DNA from: an uncultured Lachnospiraceae bacterium
GTDB taxonomy: Bacteria; Bacillota; Clostridia; Lachnospirales; Lachnospiraceae
Direction: 5' to 3'
Assembly (NCBI GenBank): GCA_910578845.1
Contig: CAJTSL010000007.1
Location: 22,500 to 86,499 of the forward strand
Length of the DNA: 64,000 nt
Positions 41,120-49,264 of this stretch are shown piece by piece. The position numbers and the translations under genes were made by a program. The stretch's first letter is position 1; each line of letters opens with the position of its first letter. The notes beneath the pieces are model-generated. The model saw only the letters and a list, made by a program, of their open reading frames with translations, did no database searches and had not been told where the DNA came from.

Positions 41120-42958
41120 ATGAAACAATATTTTTGCAACCCGATTAACTTCACATACCAATACCAATTTAACCAAAAAGAAAACGGCTACAGCCTAAAC
41201 AGGGAAGCTGCCGACCCATCCATGATCCTGTTCAAAGATAAATACTATCTGTTCCCCAGTATGACAAGAGGCTTCCTGGTCAGTCCGGACATGGTGACAT
41301 GGAAACAGTGCTTTCTGGAAAACCTTCCTTTATATGATTATGCACCGGACGTACGCGTCATAGGTGACTGGATGTATTTCTGCGCCAGCCATAGAGGAAG
41401 CGCCTGCGATTTTTACCGAACGAAAGACCCGGAAAGCAATATCTTTGAACGGATTCCCGGAAGCTTTGATTTCTGGGATCCTAACTTATTTCCCGATGAT
41501 GATGGCAGGCTATATTTTTACTGGGGATGCAGCAACATGACGCCCATTTGGGGCGTAGAACTCGACCCCGACACGATGGAACGCATCGGCGAGCCTGTGG
41601 CATTAATAGACAACCACAAGCAGGAATATGGGTATGAGCGTACAGGCGAAAACCATCACCACAACCCAGAAGAAAGCCATATCGTACAGCTTCTCAAAGA
41701 GCAGATGGCAAAAATGCTTGGCTGCCATCCCGAAGACGTAACCGATATCACACCGGCAATCGAATCCACGCCGGAACAGTACCGGCCGTTGTTACAAGCA
41801 GCGCTTTCCGACAATCCTTACATCGAAGGCGCATGGATGACAAAGCATAATGAAAAATACTACTTACAATATGCCGCTCCCGGCACACAATATAATATCT
41901 ATAATGACGGGGTTTATATCGCCGACAGTCCGCTCGGCCCTTTCCATGTCTGTAGGAACAATCCTTATTCCTACTCTCCCGGCGGCTTTTGCCCCGGCGC
42001 CGGGCACGGCTCGACTATGGAAGATAAAGAAGGCAACTGGTGGCATACCAGCACGATGCGCATCTCCGTCAATCACGAATTCGAACGCCGGGTAGGTATC
42101 TGGCGCGCCGGTTTTGACAAAGACGGGGAGCTTTTCTGTAACCAGCGTTACGGAGACTGGCCACAGGCCGTCACAACAAGCAAAGATAATCCTTGGGCGC
42201 CGCCTGAATGGATGCTCCTTAGTTATGGGAAAACAGCCACGGCAAGCAGCCAGGACATGGCAGCATCATACGCCGTAGATGAAAATGTCAGGACATGGTG
42301 GAAAGCTTCTGCCGACGATCCCGCTCCCTGGCTGCAAATTGACTTGGGACAATGTTATACTGTCAATGCCATACAAATCAATTTCGCTGACGATATGGGA
42401 CTACAGGCAGAGTTGCCGTCTGGCGCTAAGCTGACCGGAGAAACAGGGCGCGGCCGCTATATCGAAGAACGTACCTTCGTCACCCGCTGGCTCTTAGAAG
42501 CAAGCCTTGATGGAAGCAACTGGTCTGTTTGGGAAGATAAACGGGATAGCAATACGGATTTTCCGCATGACTTTCTGGTAAAGCCGGAAGGCATCCATGC
42601 CAGATATATCCGTCTTACCATCACCGAAATACCCTATCATGCCACGCCTTGTATCAGCGGCCTGCGCGTATTTGGCAAGGGAGATGGAGACTTGCCACAT
42701 CAGGCATCCAACGTCTCGGCAGTCCGCACGGACGACATGTCTATGCAGATAAACTGGCAAGGAAATGCGCTTGGATATGAAGTCTTATGGGGACATACGC
42801 CGGAGAAATTATACCACAGCTACCGGATATTCGCCCAGACGCAGCTTGCGGTACGCGCCTTAATGGCTAATGTGGAACAATACTATGTACGGATAGACTC
42901 CTTTAATGAAAACGGCATTACGGAAGGAGAAACATGCCCGGTTATTTTCCACAAATAA
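41120..42958 (+). CDS. GH43 glycosidase with C-terminal F5/8-type (CBM32-like) and FN3-like domains
   Basis: A 612-residue enzyme. Residues 30-370 form a GH43 propeller with the base in EAADPSMILFKDKYY, the middle Asp in FWDPNLFPDDDGRLYFYWG and the acid in YIEGAWMTKHNEKYYLQYA. It carries a roughly 70-residue polar insertion (YGYERTGENHHHNPEES and following helices) between blades. About 380-525 is a discoidin-like sandwich (ATASSQDMAASYAVDENVRTWW, PWLQIDLGQCYTVNAIQI), followed by a fibronectin-III-like end. No signal peptide. Substrate unknown. The ribosome binding site is GGAGG. Confidence 0.9.
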   Translation: MKQYFCNPINFTYQYQFNQKENGYSLNREAADPSMILFKDKYYLFPSMTRGFLVSPDMVTWKQCFLENLPLYDYAPDVRVIGDWMYFCASHRGSACDFYRTKDPESNIFERIPGSFDFWDPNLFPDDDGRLYFYWGCSNMTPIWGVELDPDTMERIGEPVALIDNHKQEYGYERTGENHHHNPEESHIVQLLKEQMAKMLGCHPEDVTDITPAIESTPEQYRPLLQAALSDNPYIEGAWMTKHNEKYYLQYAAPGTQYNIYNDGVYIADSPLGPFHVCRNNPYSYSPGGFCPGAGHGSTMEDKEGNWWHTSTMRISVNHEFERRVGIWRAGFDKDGELFCNQRYGDWPQAVTTSKDNPWAPPEWMLLSYGKTATASSQDMAASYAVDENVRTWWKASADDPAPWLQIDLGQCYTVNAIQINFADDMGLQAELPSGAKLTGETGRGRYIEERTFVTRWLLEASLDGSNWSVWEDKRDSNTDFPHDFLVKPEGIHARYIRLTITEIPYHATPCISGLRVFGKGDGDLPHQASNVSAVRTDDMSMQINWQGNALGYEVLWGHTPEKLYHSYRIFAQTQLAVRALMANVEQYYVRIDSFNENGITEGETCPVIFHK

Positions 42959-43025
42959 AATCAAGCAAATTCCTCCCTGATTCTGTATAATAAATACAGG
43001 ACAGCCGAAACGGGGGAAGCCACCG

Positions 43026-43997
43026 ATGAGTGAATGGCAACGACAGATACAAAAACTGATTGAAGAAATAGACCTCTACATCAAAAGGAAAGATAACGAA
43101 TCATTGTCGCTTCATTATCTTTCCAAAGAATCGGGTTATTCCGAATTCTATATCTCCAAGAAATTCAAAGAGATCTCAGGGATGCAATTCAGGGATTATC
43201 TGCGCTACCGGAGATTAGCCTTTGCCTTGAAAGAACTCAGGGATACCGAAAAGGGGATATTAGATATTGCCTTGCAATACGGATTTTCTTCGCACGAAGC
43301 CTTCACGCGTTCCTTTAAGGAAGCCTATGGCATTACCCCCAGTGAGTACCGCAGGCGCCCGGGGCCTGTCGCTTTACGCACGATCATAAAGCCTTTCGAC
43401 TGTTACTTATCAGAAATGGGAGCCACTCATATGAAAGATTCTAAACAGGAAATTAAAACTTATTTTGTAACGATCCCAGCTCATAAATTCCTACATATCA
43501 AAAACCTGGAAAGCATCGGGTATTGGGACTTCTGGCAGAAGCAAAGCCTTATCCCCGGACAGGATTGCGAAACGATCTGCGGCCTTTTAGACAGTATCAA
43601 AGGGAAATTAGATGATATGGGCGGCAATGAAGCCAATAGCGGAAGCGGCCAGATTATGGCATTTATCAATGACCCCGCCGGCAGGATCTGTAGCTGGGGC
43701 ATCCCACTTGCAGAATGCTACGGCGTACGGCTTCCGATCGATTATGACGGTGATGTCCCGTCACAGATGCTTTTGACCGATGTGCCGGAAGGTGAGTATA
43801 TTGTTTTTGAACATGGCCCTTTTGATTTCGAGACAGAAAACCAAAGCGTGGAAGAAAAGATAGAAGCAGCTATGAAAGCCTATGATTATGCCGCTACAGG
43901 ATATTGCCTTGATACCACGCCCGGCAGGATCTTTTACTTCTATCATGACGCGTCACGATTCTGGAAGTATGTCAGGCCGGTACGCAAGACCACATAA
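43026..43997 (+). CDS. AraC-family regulator with C-terminal GyrI-like effector domain
   Basis: A 323-residue regulator built opposite to the usual AraC order: the two helix-turn-helices are N-terminal (SLHYLSKESGYSEFYISKKFKEISG, ILDIALQYGFSSHEAFTRSFKEAYGITPSEYRR, about 25-120), and residues 150-323 are a GyrI/SoxS-type small-molecule-binding domain (AHKFLHIKN, YGVRLPIDYDGDVPSQ, GEYIVFEHGPF). This group (Rob/MarA-like with GyrI) often answers to toxic or aromatic molecules, so it may control the neighbouring glycosidases or something elsewhere. RBS GGGGGAAG 8 nt upstream. Confidence 0.9.
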   Translation: MSEWQRQIQKLIEEIDLYIKRKDNESLSLHYLSKESGYSEFYISKKFKEISGMQFRDYLRYRRLAFALKELRDTEKGILDIALQYGFSSHEAFTRSFKEAYGITPSEYRRRPGPVALRTIIKPFDCYLSEMGATHMKDSKQEIKTYFVTIPAHKFLHIKNLESIGYWDFWQKQSLIPGQDCETICGLLDSIKGKLDDMGGNEANSGSGQIMAFINDPAGRICSWGIPLAECYGVRLPIDYDGDVPSQMLLTDVPEGEYIVFEHGPFDFETENQSVEEKIEAAMKAYDYAATGYCLDTTPGRIFYFYHDASRFWKYVRPVRKTT

Positions 43998-44184
43998 GAC
44001 AACAGGCAAAGACACGATATTGTCTATCCGACAATCTCATCATAACGCCAGCGGCAATGTCTTTCGTATAGACATTGCAGTTTCAGAGAAAGGCATGGCT
44101 TTCGCCAAACCACAGAAAAAACGCTAGAACAAGGAACTACGGAAATGCTTATAAAAATGACAATATAATTTATACACACTAGAA

Positions 44185-44212
44185 AACCGGCGTGCCTTGC
44201 GGCACGCCGGTT
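44185..44212 (-). terminator. Intrinsic terminator after eda
   Basis: A 12-bp perfect stem AACCGGCGTGCC / GGCACGCCGGTT with a 4-nt loop and a TTTTCT tail on the minus strand, 40 nt past the eda stop. Confidence 0.85.
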
Positions 44213-44252
44213 ACCTGTGATCACTATCTGCATTTCCTGACTGGTAATTTCT

Positions 44253-44885
44253 TTATTGGACGCCAGCCTGCTTACGCGCTTCTTTACAAAGCTCTGTAAT
44301 CTTATCAAAATTACCGGCAGAAATATCAGCCTTTTTGCAAACCCAGCTTCCTCCTACTGCGAAAATTGACGGGTTAGCCACAAACTCTCCAATATTTTCC
44401 GTGTTGACGCCCCCTGTTGGGATAAACTGCATATCCGTGAACGGTGCCGCAAGGTTTGTAATCGCTTTCAGCCCGCCATAGATATTGGCCGGGAAGAATT
44501 TTACGACACGCAGCCCCAGCTTACGCGCCGCCATAATTTCCGTAGGTGTAACGCATCCCGGTGCTACATCAATGCCTTTCTCGATACACCATTTTACCGT
44601 CTCTTCATCAAATCCAGGAGAAACAATGAATTTTGCGCCTGCTTCCACTGCTTGCTTTGCCTGCTCTAAATTCAATACCGTACCAACGCCTACGATCATA
44701 TCCGGGCACTGCGCCGCAACATTGCGGATACTCTCTAACGCCGCCGCGGTACGGAGCGTGATCTCCATAACATTGATACCGCCTGCTAACAACGCCTCTG
44801 CTGTAGGGACTGCATCTTTTGCGTCCTCGATGACAACTACCGGTACGATAATAGAACTCTTCATACTATCTGTTATACTGCTCAT
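44253..44885 (-). CDS. eda: KDPG/KHG aldolase
   Basis: Splits 2-keto-3-deoxy-6-phosphogluconate to pyruvate and glyceraldehyde-3-phosphate. The 210-residue class I aldolase has the active Glu in GINVMEITLRT, GVGTVLNLEQAKQAVEAGAKFIVSPGF, the Schiff-base Lys in LRVVKFFPANIYGG, and FIPTGGVNTEN. It lies 130 nt downstream of a KdgK-type kinase on the same strand, with a family D repeat between. The second copy, fused to another domain, is at 48278-49237. AAAGGA precedes the ATG. Confidence 0.95.
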   Translation of the reverse strand: MSSITDSMKSSIIVPVVVIEDAKDAVPTAEALLAGGINVMEITLRTAAALESIRNVAAQCPDMIVGVGTVLNLEQAKQAVEAGAKFIVSPGFDEETVKWCIEKGIDVAPGCVTPTEIMAARKLGLRVVKFFPANIYGGLKAITNLAAPFTDMQFIPTGGVNTENIGEFVANPSIFAVGGSWVCKKADISAGNFDKITELCKEARKQAGVQ

Positions 44886-44923
44886 CTTTATTACCTATTC
44901 CTTTCCTACTGGTTTTTCACTCT

Positions 44924-44970
44924 AATCCCTATGTCAGAGCAGTTTACTGCTCTGGCACGCGTCGGAAATC
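44924..44970. repeat. Family D intergenic repeat, copy 2
   Basis: ATGTCAGAGCAGTTTACTGC at 44931-44950 is identical to 19601-19620, with similarity continuing into CACGCGTCGG. It fills part of the 130-nt gap between kdgK and eda, with a nearby GGAAAT..ATTTCC hairpin. Confidence 0.75.
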
Positions 44971-45015
44971 TCAAATTTCCGACTGCGATCAATGCACACC
45001 CGGCTCTGACTCAAT

Positions 45016-46113
45016 CTATCTCTGCACTCTCGCTCCTGCGCCGCCCATGATCGCTTCTACTTCCTTCTTGCTCGCCATCGTCGTATCGCCAGGAGTCGTC
45101 ATAGCAAGCGCACCATGCGCCGCGCCATAATTAACAGCAAGTTCTGCATCCTGCGTTGTCATCAGTCCATAGATAAGACCGGATGCAAAGGAATCGCCGC
45201 CGCCGACACGATCCATAATCTCCAATCCGTTATAATCTTTTGCCTTATAAATTTCACCATCCGCCCAGCAGATTGCACTCCAATCATTCACAGTAGCAGT
45301 CTTAACCTGACGCAATGTCGTAGCAACCGCCTTGAAGTTCGGATATGTCTTCGCCGCTTCATTAATCATCTTCTTATAGCCGTCCAGATTCAGGGTCTTT
45401 AAGTTTTCATCATTCCCTTCAATCTCAAATCCAAGACATGCCGTAAAATCTTCTTCATTTCCAATCATGACATCAACATATTTTGCAATTTCCTTGTTCA
45501 CTTCCTGCGCCTTAGCCTGTCCGCCGATTGCGCTCCACATAGACGGGCGGTAGTTCAAGTCATAGGATACGACTGTGCCGTATTTCTTCGCTGCCTTAAT
45601 AGCCGCCAGTACTGTCTCACAAGACTGCTCGGATAACGCTGCATAAATCCCGCCAGTATGTAACCAACGTACGCCTAATTCGCCAAAGATATAATCAAAG
45701 TCAAAGTCCTCGGGTGTTGCTTTGGAAATTGCCGTATTCGCACGATCAGAGCATCCTACCGCGCCACGGATACCAAACCCACGTTCTGTGAAATTCAATC
45801 CATTTCGGCAGATACGCCCAATGCCATCTGTCTTCATCCATTTAATCAAAGAAGTATCCACGCCTCCCTGATTAATAAAATCTTCCATTAACATACCAAC
45901 TTCGTTATCCGCAAACGCTGTAATAACCGCAGTGTTCATTTTAAAGCATTTTCGCAGGCCACGTATAACATTATATTCTCCGCCGCCTTCCCATGCTGTA
46001 AAAGATCTTGCCGTACGGATTCTGCCCTCTCCCGGATCAAGTCTCAACATAACTTCTCCCAAAGATACCGCATCAAATTTGTACTCGCTTTCTTTTTTCA
46101 GATTCAGATTCAT
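45016..46113 (-). CDS. kdgK: 2-keto-3-deoxygluconate kinase (PfkB family), copy 1
   Basis: Phosphorylates KDG to KDPG. The 365-residue ribokinase-fold protein has the PfkB catalytic motif DRVGGGDSFASGLIYGL near the C-terminus and LGEVMLRLDPGEGRIRTARSF at the N-terminus. The usual substrate loop GG-N is altered to WEGGGEYNVIRGLRKCF, unlike the second copy (GGSEANIALALANLG), so the substrates may differ. AGGAGGG precedes the ATG. With eda it forms a KDG-to-pyruvate module and has its own strong promoter. Confidence 0.9.
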   Translation of the reverse strand: MNLNLKKESEYKFDAVSLGEVMLRLDPGEGRIRTARSFTAWEGGGEYNVIRGLRKCFKMNTAVITAFADNEVGMLMEDFINQGGVDTSLIKWMKTDGIGRICRNGLNFTERGFGIRGAVGCSDRANTAISKATPEDFDFDYIFGELGVRWLHTGGIYAALSEQSCETVLAAIKAAKKYGTVVSYDLNYRPSMWSAIGGQAKAQEVNKEIAKYVDVMIGNEEDFTACLGFEIEGNDENLKTLNLDGYKKMINEAAKTYPNFKAVATTLRQVKTATVNDWSAICWADGEIYKAKDYNGLEIMDRVGGGDSFASGLIYGLMTTQDAELAVNYGAAHGALAMTTPGDTTMASKKEVEAIMGGAGARVQR

Positions 46114-46197
46114 GAAAAAATACCCTCCTATTCTTCGCGTCTGTTTATGCTATTTACGTTGATATTCTATAGCGGATTTTTCAGACTACTTATTTCT

Positions 46198-46226
46198 ATT
46201 ATAGATTGTTTTCATATTATTCTCAA
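46198..46226 (-). promoter_or_regulatory. Promoter of the kdgK-eda operon
   Basis: On the minus strand TTGAGA (46221-46226), a 17-nt spacer and a perfect TATAAT (46198-46203), about 85 nt before the kdgK start. Confidence 0.8.
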
Positions 46227-46255
46227 TCACTTTTTTCTCCTGGAGGGAATTTTTT

Positions 46256-46267
46256 GTAAGCGCTTAC
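46256..46267. promoter_or_regulatory. LacI/CcpA-type operator upstream of kdgK
   Basis: GTAAGCGCTTAC is a perfect 12-bp palindrome with central CG and differs from the site at 26782-26795 by one central base. As the longer TGTAAGCGCTTACG it breaks the cre consensus only at the last base. It lies about 30 nt upstream of the kdgK -35, where CcpA-like proteins can activate; it is about 100 nt before the other gene's promoter. Confidence 0.7.
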
Positions 46268-46366
46268 GGAATTTATGTTTTACCCCATCATATTGCATTT
46301 TTTGTCCCCTAACTATTCATAGACATGTTGCGTCCTTTTATTCTTTAGCTGGGTATCTAAAAAAGA

Positions 46367-46395
46367 TTGTAACGCTCCGCAAATAAAATTATAAT
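46367..46395 (+). promoter_or_regulatory. Promoter of the exported hypothetical gene
   Basis: TTGTAA (46367-46372), 17-nt spacer, TATAAT (46390-46395), 39 nt before the ATG. The 320 bases 46114-46433 hold two divergent promoters and the palindrome. Confidence 0.75.
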
Positions 46396-46433
46396 AAAAC
46401 AAAATCAAAATCTTATTCTGAAAGGCATCGCCA

Positions 46434-47894
46434 ATGAAACCTCTTTTTACGAAAGATAAAACAGCTTCTATCGCAGCTATCATCCTATTGCTTGCCGCCA
46501 TGCTGCCAGCCTCCTATCCCGCACCTGATCCGGCACAATACAGGCTCCAAGCTATTCTAACGGCTACGGCGCTAGAACCGCCATCCATACATGCTGAGAT
46601 CCCCATAGATTTCCCTGTCCCTTATAGCAAACAAGGATATACGCTTTCCCTCATGCAATCAGACACCGCAGTAGGCGAATTTGATTTAAAGGTATGCGAC
46701 CCATCCGGATCCATTATACAAAAGCTTCCTTGCGGCAAGCTCATCCCTCCTATTCACTTTTCTTATGACGGCTTAGTAGGAGATGTCACGGATTTGGAAA
46801 TTTTCTCATCGAACAGCAATACCGGGATTCTCTTCCTGACAAATTATGATGCCAATACCCAAGCGCTTTTCTATGAAGAGGCCATAGAAATACCAAAATA
46901 TGATGAAGCCACATGGAGCGGCTTCCTATCTTCCGAAGAGACTGATACCTTTTCAGAGAATACCGTATACCAGATAAACCGTGGCACGAACAAGGCGCAT
47001 GCAGTGCGTAGATGGGACTTGCAGAAAGAAACAGGGCACATCGTTATCCAAGATCTCCTAAAAAACCAGATTATCTATGAGGGGGATACGGTTCTGGATG
47101 AAGACGGATACTTAGTCAATGAAGAATATTATAGTCATATTCTATGGGATAATCTGTACCGCATAGACGACTATTCCGCAAATCCTGCCTTGACCGCATG
47201 GATAAACGTAGAATTTGACAGCATTCCGTCATTTCTTGCAGAGTTTGGCTTCGCCAATAAAGAGCCTGTATACCAATATTACGACACCTCCCGTAACCTA
47301 CAGTTAGAATTATATAGGGATCAGGCGATCGGGCAAGGCTGCGGCATTGTTCACCAATACCGTTATAATTATCAACTGGAACAAGTGGATTACACGTATG
47401 GGTTCACCTTTGATTCTATAGAAAATGAACAATGGGCAGCCATCGATCCATACTCTCTAGAACCCTTCGAATTATCTTACGCCGAAGAAACAGAAGATTT
47501 AGAGGAAATCTTTGAATATACGGCAAGCGGGAAGTTAGCTTATTATAAGCTCCAGGGGAATGTCGTCTGGCTTCACGCAGAAGAGGCAGAAGAAGCAAAA
47601 GAAAACGCCAAGAAAGATCTCATTCTGGATATCGCTTATCTATACCGTGATGACGGCACGTTATTTTATAGAAAGTACAGCCACAACCCCAATTTATTTG
47701 GCACCTTTTTCCAGACAATAGACACCTATTACGACGAAGCCGGAAGGATCCTCTATGAACATCGCTATGTTACGCATGGCAGCTACGATTATTATTATAT
47801 CTATGAAGACGATGGCGTTAAGCCAACATACTGCCTCTCGTTAGACAATAATCTAGGATGCTATCTGCTGTTAGCGATGACCCACTTCTGGTAA
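46434..47894 (+). CDS. Exported hypothetical protein with YD-like C-terminal repeats
   Basis: A 486-residue protein I do not recognise. Residues 11-27 are a hydrophobic segment (SIAAIILLLAAMLPASY) after a charged start, so a signal peptide or anchor is likely. The rest is acidic, rich in Tyr and Asp, with strand-like segments. The C-terminal third has phrases such as YTASGKLAYYKL and YYDEAGRILYEHRYVTHG, resembling the YD motifs of RHS-type proteins, but too few to call a domain. GAAAGG precedes the ATG. It stands alone between two KDG modules. Role unknown; it may be a cell-surface protein unrelated to pectin. Confidence 0.75.
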   Translation: MKPLFTKDKTASIAAIILLLAAMLPASYPAPDPAQYRLQAILTATALEPPSIHAEIPIDFPVPYSKQGYTLSLMQSDTAVGEFDLKVCDPSGSIIQKLPCGKLIPPIHFSYDGLVGDVTDLEIFSSNSNTGILFLTNYDANTQALFYEEAIEIPKYDEATWSGFLSSEETDTFSENTVYQINRGTNKAHAVRRWDLQKETGHIVIQDLLKNQIIYEGDTVLDEDGYLVNEEYYSHILWDNLYRIDDYSANPALTAWINVEFDSIPSFLAEFGFANKEPVYQYYDTSRNLQLELYRDQAIGQGCGIVHQYRYNYQLEQVDYTYGFTFDSIENEQWAAIDPYSLEPFELSYAEETEDLEEIFEYTASGKLAYYKLQGNVVWLHAEEAEEAKENAKKDLILDIAYLYRDDGTLFYRKYSHNPNLFGTFFQTIDTYYDEAGRILYEHRYVTHGSYDYYYIYEDDGVKPTYCLSLDNNLGCYLLLAMTHFW

Positions 47895-48277
47895 ACAGCC
47901 ACGTTAGGGCGCTGCAAAACCTACGCCGGCTTACTGCCGGAAAAGTTTTCCACAAAAAGATTGAGAATAACTAAGATTCAAATTATAATAAAAGGTATAA
48001 TGATATTAGGCGTTTGCGAAACTAAGTTTTGGCAACTGCGCAGTGTACAAATAGAAGCGCCTCCAGAGGGAGTCGCATCTATAGACAAATCGTCGCAGGG
48101 TCGCTTTCGCTACATTGGCACTCGTAACGGCACATAAGGCGCTACCATACAGCGCCAAAGTGCCGACGGTGCCAAAGTCCCCTGCTCATGATCTTGTCAA
48201 TATTGCACAATTGAGTTTTGAAAAATAGGAGTTTCGGAAAAGTCTATGTAATGATATTAAAGAAGGGAGAAAACAAC
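47895..48277. other. Repeat-bearing intergenic region before the Eda-VOC gene
   Basis: A 383-base gap with the family A repeat at 48014-48110. GCCGGCTTACTGCCGG-type short hairpins flank it, and GGCGCTACCATACAGCGCC (48139-48157) is a further hairpin. TTGTCA at 48194 is a possible -35, but no good -10 follows at the right distance. No coding frame was accepted. Confidence 0.6.
48014..48110. repeat. 97-nt dispersed intergenic repeat, copy 2 (family A)
   Basis: Matches 1755-1851 with four substitutions over 97 nt. Three of the four fall in the last 20 nt. The internal stem (AAGCGCC with GTCGCTT) has one mismatch that copy 1 lacks. Confidence 0.85.
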
Positions 48278-49237
48278 ATGAATAAGGTATTGGAGAAAAT
48301 CCAGAAATTAGGAATTGTTCCAGTCGTTGTACTAAATACTGTAGAGGACGCAGAACCGCTTGCCAAAGCACTTTGCGAAGGTGGCCTTCCGGTCGCGGAA
48401 GTCACATTCCGTACAGACGCAGCGGAGGAATCCATCCGTATCATGAAAGAGAAATTCCCGGATATGTTAGTCGGTGCCGGAACCGTACTTACTACCGGAC
48501 AAGTAGACCGCGCGGTAAGCGCAGGCGCTGAGTTTATCGTAAGCCCTGGTTTTAATCCTACAGTTGTAGAATACTGCATCAAGAAAGATATACCAGTCGC
48601 GCCGGGATGCAGTTGCCCTTCGGATATGGAGCGTGCTTTGGCGCTTGGAATGGAAGTCGTGAAATTTTTCCCCGCGGAAGCATGCGGCGGCTTGAAAGCG
48701 ATTAAGGCAATGGCAGCTCCTTATGTTAATTTAAAATTTATGCCTACAGGCGGCATCAATGCCAAAAATATTAATGAATACCTGGCATTCCCGAAAATCA
48801 TTGCCTGTGGCGGAAGCTGGATGGTCAGCAGCGATTTAGTAAAGAACAAAGACTTTGCCCAGATTACAGCGCTTACAAAAGAAGCCGTTATGACAGTCCA
48901 CGGTTTCGAGTTAAAACATGTCGGCATCAATTGCACAAGTGAAGAGGAAGCGAACAAAACCACGGATTTATTTGATTCCGTTTTTGGATTTACGAAGAAA
49001 CCAGGCAATAGCTCCATTTTTGCCGGAACTTATATAGAAGCAATGAAAACCCCGTATCTTGGCGCAAAAGGCCACATTGCCATTGGCACCAACAATATCC
49101 AACGTTCCATTAGTTACTTAGAGGCGCTTGGCATCGAAGTGGATATGGAAACAGCAAGCTATAAAGACGGCGTGCTCCGCGCTGTATATCTGAAAGAAGA
49201 AGTCTCCGGTTTCGCGTTACATCTTCTACAGAAATAA
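48278..49237 (+). CDS. KDPG aldolase fused to a VOC (glyoxalase-like) domain
   Basis: A 319-residue two-domain protein. Residues 1-208 are a complete Eda: active Glu in LPVAEVTFRT, GAGTVLTTGQVDRAVSAGAEFIVSPGF, Schiff-base Lys in MEVVKFFPAEACGG, FMPTGGINAKN. Residues 215-319 form a vicinal-oxygen-chelate fold (GFELKHVGINCTSEEEANKTTDLFDSVFGF, HIAIGTNNIQRSISYLEALGIEV, LHLLQK). AAGGGAG precedes the ATG at 48278; an upstream in-frame ATG has none. It is followed by a KdgK-type kinase, so the aldolase reaction is expected. The VOC domain may sense or bind a related keto acid or metal. Confidence 0.9.
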   Translation: MNKVLEKIQKLGIVPVVVLNTVEDAEPLAKALCEGGLPVAEVTFRTDAAEESIRIMKEKFPDMLVGAGTVLTTGQVDRAVSAGAEFIVSPGFNPTVVEYCIKKDIPVAPGCSCPSDMERALALGMEVVKFFPAEACGGLKAIKAMAAPYVNLKFMPTGGINAKNINEYLAFPKIIACGGSWMVSSDLVKNKDFAQITALTKEAVMTVHGFELKHVGINCTSEEEANKTTDLFDSVFGFTKKPGNSSIFAGTYIEAMKTPYLGAKGHIAIGTNNIQRSISYLEALGIEVDMETASYKDGVLRAVYLKEEVSGFALHLLQK

Positions 49238-49264
49238 TGGCTTACCAAAAAGGAGGTTTTTGCC

